A stretch of DNA of 49,446 nt from an uncultured bacterium. Lineage in GTDB: Bacteria > Actinomycetota > Coriobacteriia > Coriobacteriales > Coriobacteriaceae. The notes below the pieces were generated by a model. That model made no database searches and was not told the origin of the DNA. It worked only from the letters and a program-made list of their open reading frames with translations. The DNA lies in NCBI GenBank assembly GCA_905214905.1, contig CAJMNK010000007.1, positions 1-49,446 on the forward strand. The letters run 5' to 3'. Below, one piece after another: positions 8,420-16,778 of this stretch; the first letter of the stretch is position 1; each line of letters begins with the position of its first letter. Position numbers and translations under genes: made by a program.

Positions 8420-9724
8420 CTAGCCCATATCCGCCTTGATGAGGTCGAGGGTGCGCTGGCAGTTTTCGCGGACGGGGCCGAGCATGTGCTCGCGCAGGTC
8501 CGCCATGCCGGGCAGGTCGGCGTATTCGTCCATGATCTCTTCCATGCAAATGGGCACCTCGTAGGCGAGGTCCATCATGGTCGCAAAGCAAAACTTCTCG
8601 GATAGCCCGGCATCGGTGAGCGCCGCCTCCAGCGCGGGGTCGCCCATACCGTGGTATCGGCGGATAGCGCCTGGACCGATGCGCCCCACTCGATTTTCGC
8701 CGCCAACGCTCATGGCAAGGCGCGCCCGGCGGCGCATACGCTCGTACGCCAAGCCCGATGCGACATCGTACATGGGTGCGAGCGCTGCGTTTGTGCCTTT
8801 GCCTAGGATGAGCGAGTAGTTTTTAGCGTGTGCGTCAGGCGCTCCGATAATGGCGTTATAGAACAACATATAGGTAAAAAGCACAAGATTCATGTGGTGG
8901 GGGACTGTGTTAATCAGTCGTTCTTGGATGTCTCGCGTGGTTGGTCCTCCGTCGGCGGTGTATTTCTGGCTTGGCAATACACCGAGCGCCTGGCAAAAGT
9001 CCTCCTGATGCAGCCTTTCGATATTTCCGCTACTATTGACCATTCTGTCGTACCGTTCAACGACGAGCGCGGCTTCGTCTTCAAATGTGCAATAGGAGAC
9101 GTTGGCAGTTGGAATGCCAACACGCCGAGCCGTTTTCATGCAGACGAATTCGTTTAAGGCCTGATGTTTGAACCCAACGACACCATTTTTGAAGATATGG
9201 GTAGTGGGGGATGACCCTAGACATTCGCACCATTGGCCATCATGCCAAGCTAGTGCAAATTTGCCTTGGTTGCCGCCCAGGGACCAGCTTTCGTTGGAGC
9301 CCATCCATGTCTCTCTTTCGTCATCGCGAATTGCTTTGAGCTTGTGAGCGATTTGAGAATTGGTAAGCGGGCGGTATGTCGAGACCCTGCCGCGGGCGGC
9401 GCCTAATTGATCGGTTCGACAAAACTGAACGGCCCCTGCGCAGTCAAGACCGATATGGCACAAGAGGGCGACGGGGTTGTTGGATGCAACGTCATGCTCG
9501 GCGGCAATAGCGCGGCGCTGCTCTTGGCTGTCGGGCAAAAGGCCAAATAGGAACGGGCGGACGATGTTATGGCCATACGTGCGATTGGAAAGCGGCATTG
9601 TAAGCGATAGTGGTGCTCCGCGATAGGTTGGGGCGTATACAAAGCTGCAGAGCCCATGCTCGTCTTGCCGGAGAGTGCCTGCGATTTCGCCACAAATGAG
9701 GGTCGCAAGCTCCATCTCTGCCAT
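8420..9724 (-). CDS. hipA: HipA-family serine/threonine kinase toxin
   Basis: This 434-residue protein is a HipA-type kinase. It has an N-terminal HipA_N region that ends near SLGGNQGKFAL (the SLxGxQxK nucleotide-binding motif), and a catalytic loop in GAPDAHAKNYSLIL with the key Asp and the Asn/Lys pair. PMYDVASGLAY takes the place of the DFD metal motif. E. coli HipA phosphorylates glutamyl-tRNA synthetase and induces persistence; the target here is unknown. It begins directly after the hipB stop codon (TAAATG) and so forms a two-gene operon with it. Confidence 0.85.
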   Translation of the reverse strand: MAEMELATLICGEIAGTLRQDEHGLCSFVYAPTYRGAPLSLTMPLSNRTYGHNIVRPFLFGLLPDSQEQRRAIAAEHDVASNNPVALLCHIGLDCAGAVQFCRTDQLGAARGRVSTYRPLTNSQIAHKLKAIRDDERETWMGSNESWSLGGNQGKFALAWHDGQWCECLGSSPTTHIFKNGVVGFKHQALNEFVCMKTARRVGIPTANVSYCTFEDEAALVVERYDRMVNSSGNIERLHQEDFCQALGVLPSQKYTADGGPTTRDIQERLINTVPHHMNLVLFTYMLFYNAIIGAPDAHAKNYSLILGKGTNAALAPMYDVASGLAYERMRRRARLAMSVGGENRVGRIGPGAIRRYHGMGDPALEAALTDAGLSEKFCFATMMDLAYEVPICMEEIMDEYADLPGMADLREHMLGPVRENCQRTLDLIKADMG

Positions 9725-10156
9725 TTATTTCACAACCTTACAGCCAAAGGAGAGGTCTGAAGTGTCGGAAAGGCCTTGCTCGGCTGCGATTTGGGCCAGC
9801 AAGGCACCATAGGAAGATGGCGTTCCCTGTCGAGCGGGTCGTCTGCCTACGCTTGGCTTTGGCAGGGCATTCGAGTTCGCGATAGGGAGGTCCGCTTTCG
9901 TCGTCGGATGTTCGGAGGGCGATGCGATGGAGTCGTTATCGCTTTGCGCAAAGAGACCTATGCCGAGTGCGTTAAAGACGGACAGCAACTTGTCGAGTCG
10001 AATGCCGGTGGCGTCTCCTAGCTCGAGCGATGCGAGCAGGCGCTCGGAAACACTGGCCGTTTTGGCGAGGGCGGCACGGGTGAGACCCTGAGCCTCGCGT
10101 GCCTGGCGCACGTAGATGCCAGCTTGGCGCGGTGTGGTGATGGGAAGGGTATTCAC
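9725..10156 (-). CDS. hipB: HipB-like helix-turn-helix antitoxin
   Basis: This 143-residue protein has an XRE/Cro-type helix-turn-helix at about 10-70 (GIYVRQAREAQGLTRAALAK onward). It should repress the hipBA operon and inhibit HipA. It starts with GTG behind AGGAGA. The C-terminal extension of about 70 residues is proline/serine-rich and longer than in E. coli HipB (88 residues). The start lies 15 bases from a perfect 16-bp inverted repeat that is a convincing operator. Confidence 0.8.
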   Translation of the reverse strand: MNTLPITTPRQAGIYVRQAREAQGLTRAALAKTASVSERLLASLELGDATGIRLDKLLSVFNALGIGLFAQSDNDSIASPSEHPTTKADLPIANSNALPKPSVGRRPARQGTPSSYGALLAQIAAEQGLSDTSDLSFGCKVVK

Positions 10157-10170
10157 GGCGATCTCCTAAC

Positions 10171-10213
10171 GTGCAGACTTTTGCATATCAGTATGACATG
10201 CAAAAGTCTGCAC
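10171..10213 (-). promoter_or_regulatory. hipBA operator, perfect 16-bp inverted repeat
   Basis: GTGCAGACTTTTGCAT (10171-10186) and ATGCAAAAGTCTGCAC (10198-10213) are exact reverse complements separated by 11 bases. It lies immediately upstream of hipB, where the promoter is expected. Known HipB operators are also palindromic and spaced, so autoregulation is the likely role. Confidence 0.75.
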
Positions 10214-10248
10214 GAAAAGGCCTCATGCAAAGTTTTGCATGAGGCCTT
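10214..10248 (-). terminator. Terminator of mntP
   Basis: AAGGCCTCATGCAAA (10217-10231) and TTTGCATGAGGCCTT (10234-10248) are perfect arms with a two-base gap. Read on the minus strand, the stem is followed by TTCGTG, so it ends mntP. Its central ATGCAAA/TTTGCAT also matches the inner part of the neighbouring hipB operator. Confidence 0.65.
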
Positions 10249-10284
10249 GTACTGGCGTTGAGTTTTGAGCGATTGTGTTTGGCG

Positions 10285-10863
10285 TTACAGCGCCAAAATC
10301 CCCAGATGCTCAAGCAAGATCTTAAGTCCGATGAGGATGAGCACGATGCCGCCCACGATGGTGGCAGGTTTTTCGTAGCGCGCGCCAAAGGTGTGGCCGA
10401 TCGCTACGCCGGCGACGGAGAAGATAAACGTTGTGACGCCGATAAGCGATACGGCGGGAACGATGTCGACCGAAAGCGCGGCGAACGAGATGCCCACGGC
10501 CAGGGCGTCGATTGAGGTGGCGATGGCGAGGATCAGGTACTCGCTCAGTTCAATCTTTTCGGCATTCTTGCCGTCGCCTTCATCCTCGTCCTCGGTAAAA
10601 GCCTCCCACAGCATTTTGCTGCCGATGAAGGCCAAAAGGATAAAGGCAATCCAATGGTCGATGGGGCCGATGATGCCCATAAACTGGCTGCCAAGCGCCC
10701 ATCCGATCACGGGCATGCCGGCCTGGAAGCCGCCAAAGAACAGGCCGAGCACTACGGCGACCTTAAGGTTGATCTTCTTCATGCCAAGGCCCTTGCAGAT
10801 GGATACGGCAAAGGCGTCCATCGAAAGGCCAATGGCGAGCAGCACGAGCTCTACGAGTCCCAT
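10285..10863 (-). CDS. mntP: Manganese efflux pump MntP
   Basis: This 192-residue membrane protein has six hydrophobic segments in two homologous halves. The conserved acidic residues are in LSMDAFAVSI and ATSIDALAVGIS, the repeated motif of MntP/YebN, which exports Mn(II). A hydrophilic acidic loop (EDEDEGDGKN) separates the halves. The start is ATG 10863, eight bases after AAGGAGG; the open frame further upstream is leader RNA. A yybP-ykoY-type riboswitch precedes it, which fits induction by manganese. The terminator at 10214-10248 follows. Confidence 0.92.
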   Translation of the reverse strand: MGLVELVLLAIGLSMDAFAVSICKGLGMKKINLKVAVVLGLFFGGFQAGMPVIGWALGSQFMGIIGPIDHWIAFILLAFIGSKMLWEAFTEDEDEGDGKNAEKIELSEYLILAIATSIDALAVGISFAALSVDIVPAVSLIGVTTFIFSVAGVAIGHTFGARYEKPATIVGGIVLILIGLKILLEHLGILAL

Positions 10864-10917
10864 GGTTTGGCTCCCTCCTTGCGGGCGAACCCGCGTGTAC
10901 TTCTGACAGGGGAGCAA

Positions 10918-11056
10918 CAAAAAAGACCCGTGGCGTACGCGCTGCGCGTACAACCACGAGTCTCGTTCATTAAGGCAAGCCAGACCGTTTCGGCCAGTAT
11001 GTTGACTTGCCGCGCCACCGGAGGCGAACCCGGTCACGCGACTACTCCCTCATTCA
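10918..11056 (-). promoter_or_regulatory. yybP-ykoY (Mn2+) riboswitch with terminator
   Basis: On the minus strand the leader shows the class hallmarks: GAGGGAGTAG near 11040-11050, GTCAACATACTGGCC near 10995-11010, a GGCTTGCC strand, and ATGAACGAGAC just before the switching hairpin. The terminator stem runs from about 10925 to 10963 (GACTCGTGG, GTACGCGC, GCGCGTAC, CCACGGGTC) and ends in TTTTTTG. This class binds Mn(II) and prevents termination, turning on efflux genes such as mntP, which is the gene downstream. Confidence 0.88.
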
Positions 11057-11212
11057 TGTGAATCCCGATGCTACCACATGAACAGCTCATTTGGGTTGAG
11101 GCTCTCAGCGGTGTTCGCTCATTCTGTAAGCATCGGATTTCGCGAGCGCCGCGGGGACAAACCGTGAGAAACTATTTAGCGTTTATGGAGCGTATGCGAT
11201 GGGAGCGATGCC

Positions 11213-12280
11213 TTGGATAAGAACGAGCTGCAAAAGCGTATGGAACAGGCCATCCGCCTGACGGCACCTGGTCAGCCGATCCGCACCGCCCTCGACATGA
11301 TCATCGCCGGTCACCTGGGTGCCCTTATCTGCGTCGGCGACACCGAAAACGTGCTCGCTGCCGGTAACGACGGCTTCCCACTCAACATTTCGTTCACCTC
11401 GAACCGCCTGTTCGAGCTCTCCAAGATGGACGGTGCCATCGTTATCGACGGCGACCTCACCCAGATCCTGCGCGCCAACTTCCACCTCAATCCCGATCCC
11501 TCGCTTGCCACGAGCGAGACGGGCATGCGTCACCGCACTGCCGCTCGCATGTCGGTGCTCACCGATGCCATCGTGATCTCGGTCTCGGCCCGTCGTGCCG
11601 TCGTCAACGTGTACGTTCACGGCAAGAGCTATGAGATTCAGCCCGTCACCACCATCATGAGCTCGGTCAACCAGCTCGTCGCCACGCTTCAGACCACCCG
11701 TCAGTCGCTCGACCGCTCCCTGCTGCGTCTGACGGCCCTCGAGCTCGATGACTACGTTACGCTCGCCGACATTACCGGGATTTTCTCGAGCTTCGAGATC
11801 ATGCAGCAGGCAAAGACCGAACTTAAGGATTGCATTGTCAAGCTGGGCAACCAGGGCAAGCTCGTGCAGATGCAGCTCGAGCAGCTCGCCGGCTCCAGCA
11901 TGGATACCGAGTACGACCTGATGATTCGCGACTATGCGAGCGATTCCTCCGAGGCCAATGCCGAAAAGATCCGCGCCAACCTGAGCCGTATGACGCCCAA
12001 GGACTTGTCCGACCCGCAGCATGTGGCGGCGGTTCTGGGTTACGACGACCTGGACGAGGACTCCGTCATGACACCGCTGGGCCTGCGCACGCTTTCGCGC
12101 GTGTCCGTCGTGCGCGACGGCGTGGCCGAGAAGATCGTCGACGAGTATGGATCGCTGCAGGAGCTCATGGACGACATCAGCGAAGATCCGGAGCGCCTGG
12201 GCGACTTTGGCGTCAACAACCCTGCCATTCTTGCGGACTCCCTGTACCGCATGAAGGGCACCAAACAGGGGAACGCATAA
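11213..12280 (+). CDS. disA: DisA, diadenylate cyclase and DNA-integrity scanner
   Basis: This 355-residue enzyme makes cyclic di-AMP from two ATP. The DAC domain shows DGAIVID (catalytic Asp-Gly-Ala) and the ATP-binding GMRHRTAARMS motif. The middle is helical, and the C-terminus carries the helix-hairpin-helix DNA-binding part (QELMDDISEDPERLGDFG). The start is TTG 11213, seven bases after GGGAG; no in-frame ATG fits. The stop overlaps the ispD start (TAATG), placing DisA at the head of the disA-ispD-ispF-cysS run. Identification is firm. Confidence 0.93.
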   Translation: MDKNELQKRMEQAIRLTAPGQPIRTALDMIIAGHLGALICVGDTENVLAAGNDGFPLNISFTSNRLFELSKMDGAIVIDGDLTQILRANFHLNPDPSLATSETGMRHRTAARMSVLTDAIVISVSARRAVVNVYVHGKSYEIQPVTTIMSSVNQLVATLQTTRQSLDRSLLRLTALELDDYVTLADITGIFSSFEIMQQAKTELKDCIVKLGNQGKLVQMQLEQLAGSSMDTEYDLMIRDYASDSSEANAEKIRANLSRMTPKDLSDPQHVAAVLGYDDLDEDSVMTPLGLRTLSRVSVVRDGVAEKIVDEYGSLQELMDDISEDPERLGDFGVNNPAILADSLYRMKGTKQGNA

Positions 12281-13008
12281 TGGCGCCCGTATGCGCCGTG
12301 GTCGTTGCCGGTGGCAGCGGCCAGCGCTTTGGTAACCCCGGTGGTAAGCAGCTCGTCAATGTAGCGGGCCGTCCGCTTATGAGCTGGTCCATCCGCGCAT
12401 TTGACCGTAGCGACAAGGTCGGCCACATCGTGGTGGTGTGCCCTGCCAAGCGCCGTGCCGAGATGCGCCGCCTGGCCATCGACCCGTTTGACTATGACAC
12501 GCCCATCAGTTTTGCCGATGCCGGCGATACCCGCCAGGACTCCACCCGTGCCGGCGTGCATGCGGTACCGACGGGTTTCGAATATGTCGCTATCCACGAC
12601 GGCGCCCGTCCGCTTATCACGACCGAGGCCATCGATCATGCGATCGACGTGCTTGTGGGCGACCGCGCCCTCGACGGTGTCGTGTGCGGTCAGCCCGCGA
12701 TCGACACGCTCAAGATCGTCGACGGCGACAATATCGTCGAGACGCCGCCGCGCGAGCTCTACTGGGCCGCGCAGACGCCGCAGATCTTTAACGTCGACGC
12801 CATGAAGCGCGCCCACACCGCAGCTATCGCCGAGGGCTTTATCGGGACCGACGATTCTTCGCTGGTCGAGCGCATGGGCGGGCGCGTCCGCTGTGTCCAG
12901 AGCCCGCGCGATAACCTTAAGGTGACGGTGCCCGAGGACTTGCGTCCCGTAACCGCGATTCTGCTTGGCCGTATGGCCGAGGGAGAGGACCTTCCCCATG
13001 TTCAGTAA
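12280..13008 (+). CDS. ispD: IspD, MEP cytidylyltransferase
   Basis: This 242-residue enzyme transfers CMP from CTP to methylerythritol phosphate in the non-mevalonate isoprenoid pathway. The N-terminal CTP site (VVVAGGSGQRFG...GGKQLV) and later motifs (HDGARPL, QTPQ, TDDSSLVE, DNLKVT) are all present. The start ATG shares its A with the disA stop codon, so it is translationally coupled. Its 3' end overlaps ispF by eleven bases. The frame extends far upstream but that part is a shadow of disA. Confidence 0.93.
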   Translation: MAPVCAVVVAGGSGQRFGNPGGKQLVNVAGRPLMSWSIRAFDRSDKVGHIVVVCPAKRRAEMRRLAIDPFDYDTPISFADAGDTRQDSTRAGVHAVPTGFEYVAIHDGARPLITTEAIDHAIDVLVGDRALDGVVCGQPAIDTLKIVDGDNIVETPPRELYWAAQTPQIFNVDAMKRAHTAAIAEGFIGTDDSSLVERMGGRVRCVQSPRDNLKVTVPEDLRPVTAILLGRMAEGEDLPHVQ

Positions 13009-13492
13009 CCTGCGCATTGGCCACGGCTACGACGTCCACCGTTTGGTGGAGGGGCGTCGATGTATCATCGGCGGGGTTGACATTCCCTACGAGCGCGGCC
13101 TGCTGGGTCACTCGGATGCCGATGTGCTCGCGCACGCCTTGGCCGACGCCATTCTGGGCGCCTGCCGCGGGGGAGATATCGGCAAGCTATTCCCCGACAC
13201 CGATCCCGCCTACGAGGGTGCCGATTCGATGGTGCTGCTCGCTCGCGTGATGGACTATGCGCGCGAGCTGGGCTTTGAGTTTGTCGATGCCGATTGCACC
13301 ATTGCCTGTCAGCAACCCAAGATCACTCCGCACCGCGATGCCATGCGCGCCAACCTTGCCCATGCCCTGGGCGTCGACGTGGAAAACGTGGGCGTCGCCG
13401 CCACTACGACCGAAAAGCTCGGTTGGGAAGGCCAGGGCGAGGGAATCGGCGCCTGGGCCGTCTGCCTGCTACAGAAAACCGTTAAGGAGTAA
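12998..13492 (+). CDS. ispF: IspF, MECDP synthase
   Basis: This 164-residue enzyme cyclises CDP-ME 2-phosphate to the 2,4-cyclodiphosphate, two steps after IspD. Metal ligands are in GHGYDVHRL (Asp, His), and the following GLLGHSDADVLAHALADA holds the third ligand; the C-terminal TTTEKLGWEGQGEGIGA is the family signature. ATG 12998 lies within the ispD end, after GGGAGAGGA. The two genes are often adjacent or fused in bacteria. Confidence 0.93.
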   Translation: MFSNLRIGHGYDVHRLVEGRRCIIGGVDIPYERGLLGHSDADVLAHALADAILGACRGGDIGKLFPDTDPAYEGADSMVLLARVMDYARELGFEFVDADCTIACQQPKITPHRDAMRANLAHALGVDVENVGVAATTTEKLGWEGQGEGIGAWAVCLLQKTVKE

Positions 13493-13495
13493 CGA

Positions 13496-14962
13496 ATGCG
13501 TATCTACAACAGCGCTACCCATAAAAAGGAAGAGTTCCAGCCCATCGAGTCCGGCAAGGTCCGCATGTACGTGTGCGGCCCCACGGTCTACGACAACATC
13601 CACATCGGCAATGCCCGCACGTTCATCAGCTTTGACGTGATTCGTCGCTGGCTCATCGCGAGCGGCTACGAGGTCACGTTCGCCCAGAACCTCACCGATG
13701 TCGACGACAAGATCATCAAGCGCGCCAACGAGCAGGGCCGTACGGCTGCCGAGGTCGCGACGGAGTTCTCCGACAAGTTCATCGGCGTCATGCGTGCCGC
13801 CAACGTGCTCGATCCCGATGTGCGCCCCCGCGCCACCAAAGAGATCGGCCCCATGATCGCCATGATCAAGACGCTCATCGAGCAGGGCCACGCCTACGCC
13901 GCCGATAACGGCGACGTGTACTTTGCCGTGCGCAGCGATTCCAACTATGGTCAGGTCTCGGGCCGCAACATCGATGACCTTATGGTTGGCGCGCGCATCG
14001 AGGAGAACGAGGACAAGAACGACCCGCTCGACTTTGCCCTGTGGAAGGCTGCCAAGCCCGGCGAGCCCAGCTGGCCGAGCCCCTGGGGCGAGGGCCGTCC
14101 CGGTTGGCACACCGAGTGCGCCGCCATGGTGCATCGCTACCTGGGCACCCCGATCGACATCCACGGCGGCGGCTCCGACCTTGCCTTCCCGCATCACGAG
14201 AACGAGTGCGCCCAGGCCACCTGCGCCTGGCACCAGGGCTTCTCCAACACCTGGATGCACACGGGCATGCTGCTGGTAGACGGCGAGAAAATGTCCAAGT
14301 CGCTCGGCAACTTCTTTACGCTGGCCGAGGTCCTCGAGCAGCATTCCGCTGCCGCCCTGCGCCTGCTGATGCTGCAGACGAGCTATCGCTCGCCGCTCGA
14401 CTTTTCTTGGGAGCGCTTGGAGGGTGCCGAGAACTCGCTCACGCGTATCGCCGGTACGGTCGAGAACCTGCGCTGGGCCGCGAACCATGCGACGGCCGAT
14501 GCCGATGAGGCAGCATCCGAGGCGTTTGCCGCCAAGGCCGCCGAGACCCGTGCCACCTTTAAGGAGTGCATGGACGACGACTTTAACACCGCCGGTGCCA
14601 TGGGTGCCGTCTTTGGCTTTGTGACCGAGTGCAACCAGTACCTGGAGCAGGCGGGCGACGCTGCCGACAAGGCCGCCGCGCTTGCCGCCGCCGATACGCT
14701 GGTCGAGCTGCTCGATACGTTTGGCGTTGAGCTCCCCGAGCCCAAGGTCGAGCTGCCGCTGGGTCTGCTGGGTGTTGCCGCCGGCCTGGTCGCCTACACG
14801 GGCGACGACGTGGACGAGGCCGCTGCCAAGATTCTCGAGGCCCGCGCCGAGGCCCGCGCTGCCAAGAACTGGGATCTGGCCGACGCCATCCGCGACCAGC
14901 TCAAGGACCTGGGCCTCACCATTGAGGATACTGCCGCGGGCACTCGTATTAAATCTCTCTAA
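13496..14962 (+). CDS. cysS: Cysteinyl-tRNA synthetase
   Basis: This 488-residue class I synthetase charges tRNA-Cys. HIGNARTF (HIGH motif) and KMSKSLGN (KMSKS) are clear. Zinc ligands include the Cys in YVCGPTVYD, the Cys in HTECAAM, and His/Glu in FPHHENE. The C-terminal anticodon domain ends in TAAGTRIKSL. It begins four bases after the ispF stop, with AAGGAG lying inside the ispF end, so it is part of the operon. The long palindrome at 14969 and a terminator follow. Confidence 0.95.
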   Translation: MRIYNSATHKKEEFQPIESGKVRMYVCGPTVYDNIHIGNARTFISFDVIRRWLIASGYEVTFAQNLTDVDDKIIKRANEQGRTAAEVATEFSDKFIGVMRAANVLDPDVRPRATKEIGPMIAMIKTLIEQGHAYAADNGDVYFAVRSDSNYGQVSGRNIDDLMVGARIEENEDKNDPLDFALWKAAKPGEPSWPSPWGEGRPGWHTECAAMVHRYLGTPIDIHGGGSDLAFPHHENECAQATCAWHQGFSNTWMHTGMLLVDGEKMSKSLGNFFTLAEVLEQHSAAALRLLMLQTSYRSPLDFSWERLEGAENSLTRIAGTVENLRWAANHATADADEAASEAFAAKAAETRATFKECMDDDFNTAGAMGAVFGFVTECNQYLEQAGDAADKAAALAAADTLVELLDTFGVELPEPKVELPLGLLGVAAGLVAYTGDDVDEAAAKILEARAEARAAKNWDLADAIRDQLKDLGLTIEDTAAGTRIKSL

Positions 14963-14968
14963 TCCCCG

Positions 14969-15070
14969 CGGGTTTCCCAAGCACCCGACCTTGCCGTTCA
15001 AACCGTCGCTCGCGTACTCAAGTACGCGTCGCTCCTCTTTCACGGCAATCTCGGGCACTTGGAAAACCCG
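14969..15070. repeat. Nested 102-bp palindrome after cysS
   Basis: The outer arms (14969-14997 and 15042-15070) match at 24 of 29 positions when one is reverse-complemented. The core has a perfect inner palindrome, CGCGTACT-ca-AGTACGCG (15011-15028). The whole could fold as a long cruciform or RNA hairpin. A similar nested design is at 49332-49446, where the inner stem is also centred on an ACTTxA-type core. Confidence 0.6.
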
Positions 15071-15074
15071 TACC

Positions 15075-15114
15075 GACCGCTTGAGCTATTCGTCTTAAGC
15101 GGTCGCTTCTTTTG
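15075..15114 (+). terminator. Terminator of the disA-cysS operon
   Basis: GACCGCTTGAG and CTTAAGCGGTC form a stem around CTATTCGT, followed by GCTTCTTTT. It ends the operon and separates it from rlmB. Confidence 0.75.
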
Positions 15115-15148
15115 TCCTGTTTGAAAATTTTTTAAAGGAGGCCGTTTT

Positions 15149-16063
15149 ATGGCCGACAATCGCAAGCGTGCGCCTCGTGGCGGCAAGCAGACTGCTTCTG
15201 GCTCGCGTCCGATTCGCCGCAACGACCGCGCTGCCACTCCCAAGGGCCAGCGCGATCGCGCCCAGGCCGCACGTCCGCAACGCGATCGTAACCGCGACGC
15301 TGTCCAGGTTCCCAAGGGCGAGTTTATCGAAGGTCGTCGTGCTGCCGCCGAGGCACTGCGCACCGGTTTTCCCATCAAGTGCGCGCTCATCGCCGAGGGC
15401 GGGGAGCGCGATGCCGCTCTGTCGCGCCTGGTCGATGACCTCAACGCCACGGGCGTCCGCATTAAGTATGTGCCGCGCGCGCAGCTCGATGCGCTGTCGA
15501 GCCATGGCGCTCACCAGGGCATTGCGCTCGAGGTGGGCAACTTCCCTTACGCCGATGTCGCCGACATCCTCGACCGCGCAGGCGAGGGCCCGGCGCTTGT
15601 CGTGGTGCTCGACCATGTGACCGACGACGGTAACTTTGGCGCCATCGTGCGCTCTGCCGAGGTTGTGGGCGCAGCGGGCGTCATCATCGCCAACAAGCGT
15701 GCCGCCGGCGTGACCGTGGGCAGCTACAAGACCTCCGCCGGCGCCGTCATGCATCTGCCTATCGCGCAGGTGCCCAATATCGCCCGTGCGCTCGATGACC
15801 TCAAGGCCGCCGGCTTTTGGGTGGGTGGCGCTTCCGAGCATGCCGAGGGCAGCTGCTGGGATGCTCCCTTCGAGGGCCGCGTGGCGCTCGTCATGGGCTC
15901 CGAGGGCGACGGCATCTCGCGTCTGGTGCTCGAGAAATGTGACTTTTTGACCAAGCTTCCCCAGCGCGGCATGACCGAGAGTCTCAACGTGGCCCAGGCG
16001 ACCACCGCGCTGTGCTTTGAGTGGCTGCGCCGCAATGCCGGCGAGCTCATGGGGGAGGAGTAG
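15149..16063 (+). CDS. rlmB: RlmB/TrmH-family rRNA 2'-O-methyltransferase
   Basis: This 304-residue SpoU methyltransferase probably makes Gm in 23S rRNA (RlmB) or a related 2'-O-methylation. A basic disordered N-terminus (about 1-55) precedes the substrate-binding domain (EGRRAAAEALRTG). The SpoU catalytic motifs are LDHVTDDGNFGAIVRSAE, VMGSEGDGISRLVLEKCD and MTESLNVAQATTALCFEW, which make the AdoMet-binding knot. It starts at ATG 15149 with AAAGGAGG before it and is followed after three bases by the NYN gene. The exact target base is inferred. Confidence 0.87.
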   Translation: MADNRKRAPRGGKQTASGSRPIRRNDRAATPKGQRDRAQAARPQRDRNRDAVQVPKGEFIEGRRAAAEALRTGFPIKCALIAEGGERDAALSRLVDDLNATGVRIKYVPRAQLDALSSHGAHQGIALEVGNFPYADVADILDRAGEGPALVVVLDHVTDDGNFGAIVRSAEVVGAAGVIIANKRAAGVTVGSYKTSAGAVMHLPIAQVPNIARALDDLKAAGFWVGGASEHAEGSCWDAPFEGRVALVMGSEGDGISRLVLEKCDFLTKLPQRGMTESLNVAQATTALCFEWLRRNAGELMGEE

Positions 16064-16066
16064 CGC

Positions 16067-16744
16067 ATGTCCAAGAAGAACCGCGCCAAGTCCAAGGCCA
16101 AGCGCTTTGGCGAAGGCTCGGCCAAGCCGATTGTTTCGGCCACGACCTATGGCGTGGGCGGCAATGCGTTTGCGCAGGCCATCGCCGACCCGGTCTCGAC
16201 GGTGCACTCCAATAAGCCCGAGCTGCTGGTGGTCGACGGCTACAACGTGATCCACTGCACGCCGCGCTACGAAAAGCTCGTCTACGACCATTCCGATGAT
16301 CCGTATTCCAGCGACGTTCACGATATGGCGCGCACCGCCCTCATCAACGACGTCGCCGCCTTTGCCCAGGGCCGCTACGAGGCCGTGATCGTGTTCGACG
16401 GCGCGGGCAATATCTCCAACGAGCGCCCCAACCTGCCGGCCCGCGGCGTGCGCATCGAGTTTTCGCCGACGGGCGTCTCTGCCGATACTGTGGTGCAAAA
16501 GCTCTGCATCGAGGCACGCGAGGAAGGCCGCGCGTGCTCCGTGGTGTCGAGCGACGGCACGATCCAGGCCGTCGTCATGGGTAAGGGCGTTACGCGCATC
16601 TCGAGCCGCATGCTGGTGGACGAGATCAAGCAGATAGATAACGATGTTCACGAGGCAGGGGAAGCTCCGCAGATCAAGATGACCCTGGGCAGCCGCCTGA
16701 GCCCCGATGCCCTGGCCAAGCTCAAGGCCCTTCGCGGGAGGTAG
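16067..16744 (+). CDS. rae1: NYN (PIN-like) ribonuclease, YacP/Rae1-type
   Basis: This 225-residue protein has an LLVVDGYNVIH motif, a later VIVFDGAGN and a third acidic/serine segment (VVSSDGTIQAVVMGKGVTRIS). These mark the NYN endoribonuclease fold of B. subtilis Rae1/YacP, which cleaves mRNA on ribosomes. A basic N-terminal extension of about 45 residues may contact RNA. Its neighbour rlmB is also typical of YacP context, and the two are only three bases apart. The function is inferred from family membership. Confidence 0.75.
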   Translation: MSKKNRAKSKAKRFGEGSAKPIVSATTYGVGGNAFAQAIADPVSTVHSNKPELLVVDGYNVIHCTPRYEKLVYDHSDDPYSSDVHDMARTALINDVAAFAQGRYEAVIVFDGAGNISNERPNLPARGVRIEFSPTGVSADTVVQKLCIEAREEGRACSVVSSDGTIQAVVMGKGVTRISSRMLVDEIKQIDNDVHEAGEAPQIKMTLGSRLSPDALAKLKALRGR

Positions 16745-16778
16745 GGGAGTATCTATAGAGACCCGTTTCCCAATTGGC

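Noticed and set aside
13469..15058. Long minus-strand frame opposite cysS (529 codons)
   Set aside because: Its translation is low-complexity and without motifs, mirroring codon bias of cysS.
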